The notes under the pieces were generated by a model. It was not told the DNA's origin. It saw only the letters and a list, made by a program, of their open reading frames with translations, and ran no database searches. Position numbers and translations under genes: made by a program. Below, one piece after another: positions 35,001-46,761 of a stretch of 64,000 nucleotides of DNA; position 1 is the stretch's first letter; the number at the start of each line of letters is the position of its first letter. The DNA comes from Ricinus communis. Lineage: Eukaryota; Streptophyta; Magnoliopsida; Malpighiales; Euphorbiaceae. The DNA lies in NCBI RefSeq assembly GCF_019578655.1, contig NC_063265.1:11008501-11072500 (forward strand), written 5' to 3'.

Positions 35001-37406
35001 CTTCAAAACATGAAATATGAATTAAGTATGTTATTAATTCCCAAAATTAATTAAAAGGTATGCATTTATGTGAAACAAACTTTGCACTTCAAAACATGAA
35101 ATATGAATTAAGTATGTTATTACATAGTCAGCTAGGATGTTATAATAAATAGATATTTCAAGAACAAGGGAATGTAAAGAAACAATAAAGTAACTAATAG
35201 TAAACAAATGGGTAGCAGTAGCAGCAGTGCAGTAACAAATAAAATGAACAAAAGAAGTCCTTTGCAGTTGTCATATCTCTGGAATTTCGTGTTTTGTACA
35301 GTTTTTGGAAGATTTTATAAATGGTGCCGAGGTTGCATCTCTTTTGGATTGCATTCGCCTCACTGCAGGACCATTGCATGCTTTAGCAGCTGCTACTCGG
35401 CCTGCACGAGCTGGTCCTGCTCCAGGGGTCCCTGGTGGAACATCAGCTATTGCTTCTATGCCGAAACAGGCTGGGTATGTACAATCTCAGGGGGGTAATC
35501 CTAGCAGTTCAACTAATAATGTTAGTCAGCCAATTGCCGGCCCTGTGGGAAACACTGTTGCATCTACTGGTACTGGCCCTCTTGGGAATCATAGTCTTCA
35601 TGGTGCTGCGATGTTAGCTGCTGGTGGTCGAGGGGGACCTGGCATTGTTCCTAGCTCACTGTTGCCAATTGATGTCTCTGTTGTGCTACGGGGCCCATAC
35701 TGGATTCGAATTATTTATCGCAAGAATTTTTCTGTTGATATGCGATGCTTTGCCGGGGATCAGGTCTGGCTGCAGCCAGCAACACCACCTAAGGAAGGGC
35801 CAAAAGTTGGAGGATCACTGCCTTGTCCACAATTTCGTCCTTTCATAATGGAGCATGTTGCTCAAGAATTAAATGGTTTAGATCCGGGCTTTGCTGGGGG
35901 ACAGCAGCCAGTTGGGCTAGCAACTTCTGCCCCCTCAAACCCAAGCTCAGGTTCCCAATTAGGTGCTAATGGAAATAGAGTTAACCTCGCTAGTTCTGCA
36001 GCACTGTCTAGAGCAGCAAACCAGGTTGCTGCTCTAAATCGTGTTGGAAATGCTGTTCCTGGTTCTTCAAGTTTAGCTGTTGTGAGTGCAGGATTGCCTA
36101 TACGTAGATCCCCAGGTGCTGGTGTCCCTGCTCATGTGAGAGGAGAGTTAAATACAGCCATTATTGGTCTTGGCGATGATGGAGGGTATGGTGGTGGCTG
36201 GGTTCCTCTTGTTGCTCTTAAGAAAGTTCTTAGAGGTATTCTTAAGTACCTTGGAGTACTTTGGCTATTTGCCCAGTTACCAGATCTTCTGAAAGAGATC
36301 CTTGGATCAATCTTGAAGGACAATGAAGGTGCTCTGTTGAATTTGGACCAGGAACAGCCGGCCTTGCGCTTCTTTGTGGGGTAAGATAGTAAGGAAAAGT
36401 TTATTTCTATGTAGTCCATTCTCTTTCCAAATCAGTAAAGGAGATATTGATTCTTCTCGTCTTTGCTCAGTATCGAGTCTTCTCTTCCATTTGATTTATC
36501 TTGAGCTTTGTCATTAGTCATTTGTGTGTTTACATGCATCACTAAATATTTAGAGGGGTAACTCATTCACCATTTCTTTGATTTAATTGCATTTCTTTCT
36601 GCAGGGGCTACGTGTTTGCTGTTAGCGTTCATAGAGTTCAACTTCTTCTTCAGGTACTCAGTGTAAAGCGCTTTCACCATCAACAGCAGCAACAACAGCA
36701 ACAAAACTCTGTTACTTCTCAAGAAGAACTGATTCAATCTGAAATAGCAGAGATATGTGATTATTTCAGTCGCCGTGTAGCATCGGAGCCATATGATGCA
36801 TCTCGTGTTGCGTCGTTCATTACCCTTCTCACTTTGCCTATATCAGTTTTAAGAGAATTTCTGAAGCTGATTGCATGGAAGAAAGGAATGACTCAGGTGC
36901 AAGGTGGGGAAATAGCTCCTGGACAAAAACCCCGTATTGAATTATGCCTTGAAAATCACGCTGGACTAAGTGAAAATGATAACTCCGAGAACTCATCTGC
37001 AGCTAAAAGCAATATACATTATGATCGGCCCCATAATTCTGTTGATTTTGCGCTGACTGTTGTCCTTGATCCTGCTCTTATTCCCCATGTAAATGCTGCT
37101 GGTGGTGCTGCTTGGTTGCCCTATTGTGTTTCAGTGCGGTTGAGATATTCATTTGGTGAAAACACCAATGTAACTTTCCTTGGCATGGAAGGAAGCCATG
37201 GAGGCCGAGCTTGCTGGTTGCGGATTGATGATTGGGAAAAATGTAAACAGAGGGTAATTCGAACTGTGGAAGTAAATGGATCTACGACGGGAGATGTTGC
37301 TCAGGGAAGATTGAGAATGGTTGCTGATAGTGTGCAAAGAACGTTACACATGTGCCTCCAAGGTTTGAGAGACGGTGGTGTTACTGGAAGTTCTGGGGCA
37401 ACATGA
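29039..37406 (+). CDS. MED14: Mediator complex subunit 14 (STRUWWELPETER)
   Basis: Scaffold subunit that links the Mediator tail to the middle and head and so couples transcription factors to RNA polymerase II. In Arabidopsis it controls cell number in organs. Eight exons (29039-29248, 30469-31530, 31811-31908, 32341-32515, 32677-33700, 33778-34796, 35302-36380, 36605-37406) splice in frame to 1,822 residues; Arabidopsis MED14 has about 1,700. The N-terminus (MAELGQQTVEFSTLVSRAAEESY, then a helical RMLRLNVLAKWCQQ stretch) is the conserved MED14 domain, roughly residues 5-200. Further on come a Ser/Pro-rich disordered region (about 690-860), basic NLS-like clusters PRKR and KRRR near 880-905, and a short poly-Gln run in the last exon coded at about 36678-36705. 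The donor after GTAT at 33700 is the only one there that keeps frame. It converges on the PPR gene downstream. Identification is firm; exon edges are hand-placed. Confidence 0.93.
34951..35122 (+). repeat. Perfect 86-bp tandem duplication in MED14 intron 6
   Basis: Two copies, 34951-35036 and 35037-35122, are identical at every base I compared, both beginning ATTCCCAAAATTAATT and ending GTATGTTATTA. They lie inside the intron between exons 6 and 7 and change no splice site. The identity points to a recent duplication, or an assembly artefact. Confidence 0.9.
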
Positions 37407-38326
37407 CCAAGTGATTCTCTGCTTGCAGCATAGATCTCTGATATACATGATGTTAGATTCTTTCCTTTCTGATTTGTGTAGATTTGGCTGTGGCTTTTTT
37501 CAGTTCTAGGTTCTACAATTTTGACGCTGGAGAAACTTGCAGATATGGTGATGTGATGGGAAACCACGGCCAGAAGAGGTCTTGAGACAGTTTTTTAAGA
37601 TATTGACAATGTATGCAGGGCTTTTCTTCTGGTTGTATTAGCTAATCTAATCCTCTGATCAGTAGTAGCATGTACAATAATTTAATTTTTGAAGGTAAAG
37701 AGGTATTGTAGCTGTGGCTTTTCCTTTGTACAGAAATCACACTAACTGAGTGGACAAATGTTGTAAAAAAAAAAAAAAAGAAAAAAAACGCTCGAGATTC
37801 TGACAAATGCGTTTTATCTTCTCTGTTTTATAGTGTTAAAAGGCAAGTACGACCTTTTTGTGAAAAGAAATTTAAATTGGCCAGTTTAATCCATGTCCTC
37901 GGTTGGATAATGCTGGTGCTGTGTTCTGTAAATTAACATTCCTCCTAAGTTATTCCATTCTGCCATTTTTAATTGCAAAGGGCTTTTGAAATTGAAAAGG
38001 ACTCTACAAATGGCAGAATGAATTATCAGAATGTGAATAGGATTCTCCATCTTCTAGAAAAGTTAACGGTATATTTGAATGTAATCCAAGAATGACCATC
38101 AGTCCATATATCAAACAAACCGGATTACGCCTTACTTACAATCCTTCCATTTACTTATTCGACTCTGCAGGAAAGATTGTGCCTCAAATACACCTAAACC
38201 AGTGTATTTTGGCTTTGAAACAACACAGAGGAAGGGGATGATATCTCCTAAAGCGGCAACCGGACAGTATATTTAAACGCCACTGTGTCCAACATTGATG
38301 GAGACTGTTGAAAGAAAGCAGCTCTG
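37407..38326. other. Convergent 3' regions of MED14 and the PPR gene
   Basis: This 920-bp space holds both 3' untranslated regions. A poly-A tract lies at about 37766-37790. The MED14 side has a GTACAATAATTTAATTTTTG segment near 37670-37690 that may be part of its polyadenylation signal. No separate gene is seen. Confidence 0.5.
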
Positions 38327-40285
38327 TCAGTATGTCTCCTGCAAGGGATGCGCTGATTCTAGAGATAGATTAGCCCCTAGCTTCAGTTTGCTTGTCAGAC
38401 AGTTTAAAATGAACTCTACTTCTAATCTTCTTGGGTGCCACTTTTCTGCGGCCAGAAAGTTATGGATGACTCCATCAATTACGACACCACTGCAACCAGC
38501 AGTCTTCTTCACTCCTCTGCTATCCATGGTCTCTCTAATCTTGTCAGAATGGCTCCACCTCTCATTAGCTGCGTATATGTTAGACAACAACATGTATCCA
38601 CCCTCTTCCTGAGGCTCCAACTTCAGCAGCTCTTTTGAAGCTATCTCTGCCATTTCCAGATTCCCATGAGCTTGACAAGCATTTAGAACTGACCCCCAGA
38701 TGGATCGACTTGGTTTAATGTGCATTCTTTCTATGACATCTTTTGCCTCAGCTAACCTACCTGATCGCCCTAAGAGATCTACCAAACAACCATAGTGCTC
38801 AATTCTTGGTTTAAGGCCATACTGTTTCAAACTGTTGAATATTTCAATCCCTTGATCAACAAGTCCACTATGGCTACAAGCCGCAAGAACAGAAACAAAC
38901 GTGATTTCATTTGGAGTTACATTTGCTTGCATCTCATAGAACAGTTCCAATGCTTTGCTTCCATAACCATGGAAAGCAAATCCTGTTATCATTGTTGTCC
39001 ATAATATGACATCCTTTTCAATAATTTCATTGAAAATCAAGAAAGCATTGTTGATACTTCCACACTTGCAATACATGTCAATCAATGCTGAACCCAAAAC
39101 AGCATCTATTTTAATCTGCATTCTGATTACCCAGCCATGTGCCCACCTTCCCTGATCCAGAGCTCCAATTTCTGCTGCAGCAGAGATCAAGCTAGCCATG
39201 GTGGTGTTGTTGGGTACAACATTCTCCGCCACCATGTCATATAGCAAATCTCTTACTATAATAAAATCACCTCGATTTGCATATTCAGCAATTAATGAAT
39301 TCCAAGATACAAAATCCCTGCAAGGCATTTGATCAAAAAGTGTCCTTGCAAGTTCCAAGTCGCCTGCCTTAGCACATCCTGCAATTATGGTGTTCCATGA
39401 AACAACATCCTTCTCTGTTAGTGCAGAAAATGTCCTGTGGGCAAGGTCCAACTCTTGGCACTTTACATACATATCCAGAAGAGCATTACCCAAGATCAGA
39501 TTTGATGAAGTAATGGACTTTCTCCTTTCTATCCATGCATGAACCGTCTTCCCAAACCGTGCCTCTCCCAATTTCCCACAAGAAACAAGAAGACCTAACA
39601 TGGTAAACTCATCAGGTTTAAGGTCTAAAGCCATCATATCATAAAGCAGTTGTATTGCTTCTAAACCACATCCCTGCTTAGCACAACCTGTAATCATTAT
39701 ATTGAATGAGACAACATCTGGAGCTGGCATCTGTCGAAATATTTTATGTGCAAGACAAAACAGTCCATTTTCTAAGTACACTTTAATGAGGGAGTTCTGC
39801 AGATATCTATAGGTTGACAAACCCAAAATGATAGCATGGCACTGAACTTGTTTCACTTCTGATACATGTCTGGCAGAATGAAGTAGATAAAGAAGTGTGT
39901 GTTTGTCTGGGCCAATGCCAGTGCTCAGCATAGAATTATATAAAGGTTGAGCAGTTGCCGAAGATAGTGCAGAAATCATGGTGTTGTAAATATACAGGTT
40001 GGGGTAAGGAGTGTAGTGATTAAAAAGAATTAAGGCCATATCCAAGTTCTCAGGATGTGAAATTGCTGAGAAAAAGATGAGTCTGCTCATAGGAAATGTT
40101 TGACCAATTAGATTGCTTCTCATCATCTGCCCCAAGATCTGTTTGAAATTATCCCTGGAATTGCTTTTCTCAAGCAAAAGAAGAGATGGGTGATTAAGTT
40201 CAAGAGATACAATTGGATCCCAGTTAGCGTTCTTTCTTCTTGTGGCAGTACTAAGAAATCGAATACCTCGTCCATAACGGTACAT
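38327..40285 (-). CDS. PLS-class pentatricopeptide repeat protein, E/E+ type, probably mitochondrial
   Basis: A single exon encodes 652 residues. PPR proteins bind organelle RNA, and PLS-class members usually specify C-to-U editing sites. The N-terminus MYRYGRGIRFLSTATRRK is basic and hydroxylated like a mitochondrial presequence. Repeats then run through most of the chain with typical blocks: NTMISALSS, NSLIKVYLENG, VSFNIMITGCAKQG, ALLDMYVKCQELDLA, VSWNTIIAGCAKAG, VSWNSLIAEYANRG, ALIDMYCKCGSINNA, WTTMITGFAFHG. The C-terminal E region starts near HYGCLVDLLGRSGRL and ends with the short tail after AAEKWHPR (about 612), without a DYW deaminase, so it would need a partner deaminase. An in-frame TAA lies about 25 bp above this ATG. 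Lying just downstream of MED14, it matches At3g04750 in context, as I recall. Confidence 0.9.
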   Translation of the reverse strand: MYRYGRGIRFLSTATRRKNANWDPIVSLELNHPSLLLLEKSNSRDNFKQILGQMMRSNLIGQTFPMSRLIFFSAISHPENLDMALILFNHYTPYPNLYIYNTMISALSSATAQPLYNSMLSTGIGPDKHTLLYLLHSARHVSEVKQVQCHAIILGLSTYRYLQNSLIKVYLENGLFCLAHKIFRQMPAPDVVSFNIMITGCAKQGCGLEAIQLLYDMMALDLKPDEFTMLGLLVSCGKLGEARFGKTVHAWIERRKSITSSNLILGNALLDMYVKCQELDLAHRTFSALTEKDVVSWNTIIAGCAKAGDLELARTLFDQMPCRDFVSWNSLIAEYANRGDFIIVRDLLYDMVAENVVPNNTTMASLISAAAEIGALDQGRWAHGWVIRMQIKIDAVLGSALIDMYCKCGSINNAFLIFNEIIEKDVILWTTMITGFAFHGYGSKALELFYEMQANVTPNEITFVSVLAACSHSGLVDQGIEIFNSLKQYGLKPRIEHYGCLVDLLGRSGRLAEAKDVIERMHIKPSRSIWGSVLNACQAHGNLEMAEIASKELLKLEPQEEGGYMLLSNIYAANERWSHSDKIRETMDSRGVKKTAGCSGVVIDGVIHNFLAAEKWHPRRLEVEFILNCLTSKLKLGANLSLESAHPLQETY

Positions 40286-42623
40286 GGATAAAATTGTAGC
40301 AGATGCTTAAATATGATATCCGAGTAACAACTGCTACACTGATTTCCAGGAATAGGAAACCTCCATTTTATGTTCCACATAGCTGAGTGGAAATAATTGA
40401 TTATGCATCAGTCGCTAACAACTGTAATAAGTTAGCAGTTCATGGACAGGAATATGGTGGATTCAAGAGTTGCCAGGACAAGGAGAGCAAAGCACTATGC
40501 ATCAGTTCCACAATTTAGAAAATGTAAGTGCCACCGACCTTAACGAGAAAAGCACGAAGAAGAAAAGAGAATCCCCTCTTATCACATTGCATATTACCAG
40601 ATAAAAGCTTCAGAAGCAAATGCATCAGTGTTCAACATCAGGTACTGGCATCTTTGTGCACAGATTTGCTAGCCGTCTGCTAAGAGCAGAAAATCCTGTT
40701 ACAATTTAAATAGAAAAACTCCAAGCAAAATATGATTTTCATAGTATACGGTTACATGGGTGATAAAAATAGACAGAACTATAGCAAGCAGTTATTATCT
40801 TCTGGTTAATAAAGAATTCAATGAATTCAACAACTAAGTAATTTAGGATAGCGCGGCATTGAATTCAACCTATCCAAAATCCAACAAAAGATCCCAAATT
40901 TTGAAGCAGCTAACAGATGTCATGTTACCTGAACAACCAAAAAATTAAATCCTCGAACTCAAACCAAGTTCTAAAAGGCTCAGTACCCACTTCTCTAAAC
41001 TTCAATTTCTTAACAAAAATTTCATTCTAGACTCAAAAGCACTATACTGCCTGCTAAATTGACAAAAAGTTCTTCAATTTTTTTTTTCAGTGCGACATTC
41101 GGTGGTAATTGGAAGTATCAATTAATGAATACAATAACAGAACAAAGAAGCATAATCAATATCTATGAAAATCACATACTGAAAATAGAATTAGCGCACA
41201 CAATTTTAAGTTTTTAACCAGAGATCATTTAAGTAACAAACAAACAAACAAATTCTATAAGTTAATAACTAGAGAATCTTACTTACCAATGGTTAAAAAG
41301 AATAGAAGAGCCCATTGCTAAAAGGAAAATTATGAAAGATAAAAACCCTAGCTTGAATATTCCAAAAGGAGAAAAATCTTTTTTCTTTTTTATTTTGAGG
41401 TGAAGGCCAAACTGGGCACTTCATTGGATTATTACAATTGCAGCCCATTACTTAAAAACGTTATTCCAGTTATATGATGTTTTTCTTTAAGTTCGGTAAA
41501 GATAAAATTTGTCAAATGGTAGAAAAATGTTACCTTTTCCTTCTAAAATCTTTAGATTAGCTTCGTCGAGGTTTACCATTAGCAAGAAAAAAGATTTTGA
41601 GATAAATGGTGAGTGAGGTGACTTAAAAACTAACTTATCTGGTTCTAAAATGATAATAGACTGAACAGCTGTGTACTCAAGAAAATATGTACCAAGTTTG
41701 TGCACATCTCTTGCCTGCTTTTTTTTTTTTTTTTTAAATCTATTTGGAACTATCGTTAGTGTTAAAAACAAAATTTAACCTTTTTAAATTTAATTAATTT
41801 ATTTTTTGTAAATCTTTTGTGATATTGTATTTCTCTATATCATCTTGTGTACGCTTTCGCCAAATCATCTTCTTTCTAAAGGTTTGTTTGATTCGCCAAC
41901 TCTCTAAAATCCAATGTCTTAATTTCATGGATGTAGGGTGCGGACGCCATGAGAGCACAAGATCACTGCTGCCCACATAGGCTGTTGCTCAAGGGAAAAT
42001 CAGGTAAAAAATGAGGGACCAAACTGATGTACTAATAATGCTAAACAAAGGCTCAGCTTTTCAGAAAAAAAAAAACCCTATATAAATAATGTAAGCAAAC
42101 ATAATTATTATTGTCAAAGCATGAAGTTTCCAACATGGATTTACACGACAAACCTACATTTATCCGATTCAACTTCCACACAAATTTTTCAAATACATCA
42201 TGCACACTGCCTATCAACCCCCCTTTTGATGGCCCTACACTTCCACTATCCAAAAGAGAAATGAAACAGAAGAGTTTCTTAGCACTATCTATTAATTTTT
42301 TGGTCATTCTCCACTAACCCCACCACAGATACAAGAAATAGAAGCACATCAATGGAGCTTTTTGAATATTTTGGATTTGCCTTGACCATAGCATTATAAA
42401 CATCAAGTGCCCCGTGATTCTTCTTACTTGACATGAAAATGACTCCTCCTAAAGAAAATGAACAGCTGCACCAACTGGATATTGTTTCTTTATTATATAT
42501 ATATATATATTTATAATGAGGAGTTAGAATGAGTTATATGGGACTATACCAGCACTTGGGGCCCAGATGTCTGCTGGTAGCAATTCATCTGCACGTGAAA
42601 GGAGATTAATTTCTTGGTTAGGT
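40286..42623. other. Spacer between the PPR gene and the bHLH gene
   Basis: This holds the promoter and leader of the minus-strand PPR gene on its left and the 3' untranslated region of the minus-strand bHLH gene on its right. A (TA)n run lies at about 42496-42512 and a poly-T tract near 41720. Small ORFs on either strand show no family similarity. No further gene is supported. Confidence 0.45.
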
Positions 42624-45600
42624 TTATGATGGGGTGTTTGATTCAGGCTTGATAATTGATGGTGCATCAGGGGGGTGTGTTCGAAGGATTGCTGAAGCAA
42701 GTGATATAGGCATGATGCAAAGTGCCTTGGACTGGAGGAATTGCATAGCAGCTCCTATGTCTTCTTCCATCAACTTAGCTACTTGTTGCTCAGTACCATC
42801 ATTTGACCACTTCTCCCAAGTCTGCTGATTTGCTGCTGCTCCGTCAATGCTCTCTCCCTGCAATCACATTGAATTGAACTAAAGAGTGAGTTTAATCCTG
42901 TACAAGGATTTGCATGCGTAATACTACATGCAAATATACACTCTAAAAAATATAAACATGCATAACAATAAGCTAACAAAATGAAGAAAGAGGAGTTTAA
43001 AGTTATAACTCTTCCAGCTTTACTACCTCAACTGATGCTAGCGGTACATCAGCTACAAGCTGAGCCACTGCACCTGCTGCTCCCAGTCTACTCATGCTCA
43101 ATACCTGTTTCATTGTTAGTACTGAGATCAAAACAGCAAATAAAATGGTTTCACTTCAATTGTGAAAAAAGAAATATTTCTGGTAACCAGTAAGCAAATA
43201 TCCATTTCTAGTCCCTGTTCCATAATGACTGAACTTTTATACAGATCCAATATCAGATTCATTTTCAGGATTGACATCCTAACTAATTCAATTAAACAAG
43301 TACTTAAAAGGTCTTCAACTATGTCCAGGATATTCAATATGATAGGGCCCAACCATGATATGAGGGCCTATCGAAGACTTTCAAAGCATGTATTGAACAG
43401 ATTCTTGGAATCGGTTACATCTTTTGAATGATGACAGGAAATTCTACTAATGCTCTAGCAATAAGAACAAGAAATTCTTGGAATCAGTTGCATCTTCTGG
43501 ATGATGACAGGAAATTCTACTAATCCACTAGCAATAAGAAATACACCAAAAATCTACAGGAACATAATCAATTTCCCATACATCATGAATCTGTTGAGAC
43601 TTGAGACTGAGTTTCAATACCTTCACTTGAAGCCTTAGAAACTTAACATAGTCCACAATCTCATCAATCATGGCTGCCCTGTCCGTCTGCGTAAGAATTT
43701 GGACCACATTAGTACACATGAAATTTCAAATTCAGTAACGATGTTGCAAGGTAAAATTAATTTCCTGGCTTCAAAAGCTTTGAGATTCTATGCACATGAA
43801 ACAAAGGCATACTAATTGGAAAGGATTTAGGTTCCAGTGAAAATCACAAGTAAAAGCCGCAAAACTACAACCAACTATGACACATAAGATTGTGTGGCCT
43901 AAGGTAGGCCAACTATGTCTTCCATCTAGGTCCCCACAAAGTTCTTTGGCCATTAATCATATTTCATATGTACCTTAAGAAACTCTACTGACCATTGCAA
44001 ATCCAATTATGAGAGTAATCTATAGGTCCAGAACAATTAATGAATTGCAGAAAGCAACAGCAAAGACACTGAGTTGACTATAAAGAAAACTGCCTAAAGG
44101 ATATGTGAACCTTGTTGGCTGTAGGAACCAACTCCTGCAAAGCCTTCATTCTCTCTGCAATCCTCTCTCTACGCAGCTGCACCCATAAGAACATATTCAA
44201 AAGCCAGTACAAACTATATATACAGCTATAAAATAGTCGAGACAATAATACTAATTCTATTACTGAAACAATCGAAATTTTCTTATAACTGAAGAAGTAT
44301 TCATGGATATCATCAACATTGATCTCTGATAGGCAAGACTGCTCTACAAGAAATTTGAGAATTTTTGCACTATTTGAACAGGAGTTTTGCCACAAGAAAT
44401 CCTAATCTTGGGACTCTATAAGCAAAAGCAAAAGAAACAAAATTTACCCGTTCAGCAATGCTGTGAGGATCAGTGGCTTGTCCTCGTCTTGCTCGCACCC
44501 TTGGGCGAATGGCAGGTGGCTGTGATGCAGCAGAAACCACTCCTGGTGTTGGCTGACCATGAAATGGCTGCAACAAAATTAAACAAGAGATTTAAGCATG
44601 CAATGCAGCATTAAGAAAGAAATGAAAAAGAAAAAAAGGAACAAAGTAATGCCATTAAAGGGGTAGACCAAGAAAACCAGCATCTTGAAAACATATAACT
44701 AAGCATAAAACTCTAGCACAAGCAAAAAGAAAGATGAAGCTACATAGTAAACTTGAATGAAATTATTTTAACCTGTAGGTTTTTTGCATGACCATTTGTG
44801 GGTACTATAATATAGAAAGTTACAAGCATGGGAAATACTCCCTCCACATCCAAAAACTTTTGACAGGGCTAATATCATCTCAATGAATTAGGGGAAAAAA
44901 GTAGCTGCTTTTTTAGGTGATTCTTTAATGAAAATAATGCTTGTCCTGCCTATTTTAACTACTCCAGTAATTTCTGCAATATCCACCTCCTCATTATTTA
45001 TTTTCATGAAACTATGATGAAAATGTTTAACATTAAAGTATTAACATTATGCCCAATTACATGGATGATATGGAAAAAAGATACTACTTTTAAGTCAAGA
45101 AATACTAATGAAAATAAGAATCCAATGAAAGGAATTTTAAATTGATTGCAGAAAATCATGCCAGAAACCTGGAAATACAAGTAGAGAATTCAACTGTTGA
45201 ATTTGACTAAAAGACCATTTCCTATTGACTAAAAGATTGGACAGATCCGCGTCACATCCACGCGCTACTCCAATTACAAAAGCGCGTAGCAGTACTTCTT
45301 TCCACCAAATTGACAGAGATTACTACCGCACATGCGGAAAAAGATAACCCGCACGCTTGGAAGAATTCGCACGTACACCACAATTCCGTGTGTCAGTAGG
45401 CACAGGTCCCTTTCTACTCCATTGAATATATCCACGCTCTATCTCAAGGCGCGTGTACAACACAGCCAGCTAAAAGGTCTATTATTAATACCATCCAAAC
45501 TTAAACACCCTCTGATCTAAGTTAAGGAAATAAATCATAATTGAGAACTGAGATACCAAGAATGGACTACAACAAGGGCAAATTTTTAGGCTAGAGAACA

Positions 45601-46589
45601 AAAGAAAAAGAAGGTTTATAATTTAAACCTGGTGGAGGTGAGGTGGTGGTGGAGGCCGGAGCGTCTGGGTTTGCAACTGTCCAAACGTTGGGAACAAACT
45701 CGCCATGTGAACAGAATCTCTATCCTGCAAACAAACCAAGGACGAATCACACTTTTGACCAAATTAGCCTTCAAAAACCTTCATTTTTACATATTTTACC
45801 CATCTGCAAATACCATTCATGATGAACAAATAATTATTCTCATACCTAAAGACAAAGTAGTGAATGCAAAGACAAGATAAGTAATTACCCTTTTTCTTTC
45901 ATAGTAGCAAGAAAATGAAAATGTTCCTTAAAAATAGCAGACATATTGATATCTAATACATGTTCCAACTTCACAAAGAAACCAAAACAGATAACCCATG
46001 TGCTAACCCTACCATTAACAAAATCCAAAAACATGACAACCCAAATGCTTTGTCGTCCTAGCACCACCACAGAGCAAACATACAAACAAACTCAAAACTC
46101 CACCCATCATCATAAACCCACCAGCAACATAGTAATAAGAATAATAATAAGACAAAGAAAGGAAGAAAGCAGATGCTAGTTAATAGACAACAGAAACAGC
46201 AGCATTTAGACAAAAGAAACAGAAGAGAAAAAACATAATAAAGATAGAGAAAAAGAAAAAAGACTTACATTGATAACAGAAGTTGTAGAAGATGAAACAT
46301 TATTATTGTTGTTATTGGTATGGTTGTTGTTATCTAAAGCACCACTACCATCTTCTTGTTGCCTCAAGAACTCTAAGTTTAACCCTAAAGGCATCATGCC
46401 CATATTATTAGTTCTCAATCCACCACCACCACTACTGGCAGACCCCAACTGTAGACCCATCATAGGCATGGTGGACCCCACCACGTCTCCACCGCCACCA
46501 CCATCACCGCCTCCATACCCTGGCTGCACTGCCAAGATCTGCTCAAAGAAATCATCTCCTAATCCCTCAGGTGGGGGATTTCCCGCCAT
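42624..46589 (-). CDS. bHLH transcription factor, UNE12 (bHLH59/bHLH7) type
   Basis: Seven exons on the complement (46589-46269, 45724-45629, 44567-44448, 44176-44111, 43686-43621, 43104-43027, 42857-42624), all phase 0, give 326 residues (UNE12 about 310). After an N-terminus with [10 protein letters not shown] and Gly/Asn-rich runs comes [21 protein letters not shown], then the bHLH domain (about 165-225). Residues H174 and E178, and an Arg at 182, match the H-E-R triad for E-box/G-box binding. The helices read [15 protein letters not shown] and [21 protein letters not shown]. The C-terminal [41 protein letters not shown] is specific to the UNE12/bHLH7 group. An in-frame ATG five codons upstream (46604) is also possible; I chose MAGNPPP as closer to the family start. 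UNE12-like factors are nuclear and have been linked to fertilisation and light or temperature responses. Confidence 0.93.
45238..45480. promoter_or_regulatory. CGCG-rich island in intron 2 of the bHLH gene
   Basis: Inside the 1.06-kb intron 2 (44568-45628), a patch of about 240 bp is much richer in CpG than its surroundings. It contains CCACGCGCTAC, AAGCGCGTAGC, CCGCACATGCGG and AGGCGCGTG. CGCG cores of this kind are bound by CAMTA factors, and the island could be an internal promoter or enhancer for a shorter transcript beginning before the bHLH domain exons. No coding frame is supported. Function is inference. Confidence 0.3.
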
Positions 46590-46713
46590 GCAATAATATT
46601 GCAAAAGTAGTTTTAGAGTAGCAGTAGCAGTCGTAGTATTAGTGATAAAGTTTGATGTTTTAGAGTGTAAAAAATATGGTAATGCTTTTTCCTTTTTGAT
46701 GTTTCAATTAGCT

Positions 46714-46761
<48 letters not shown>

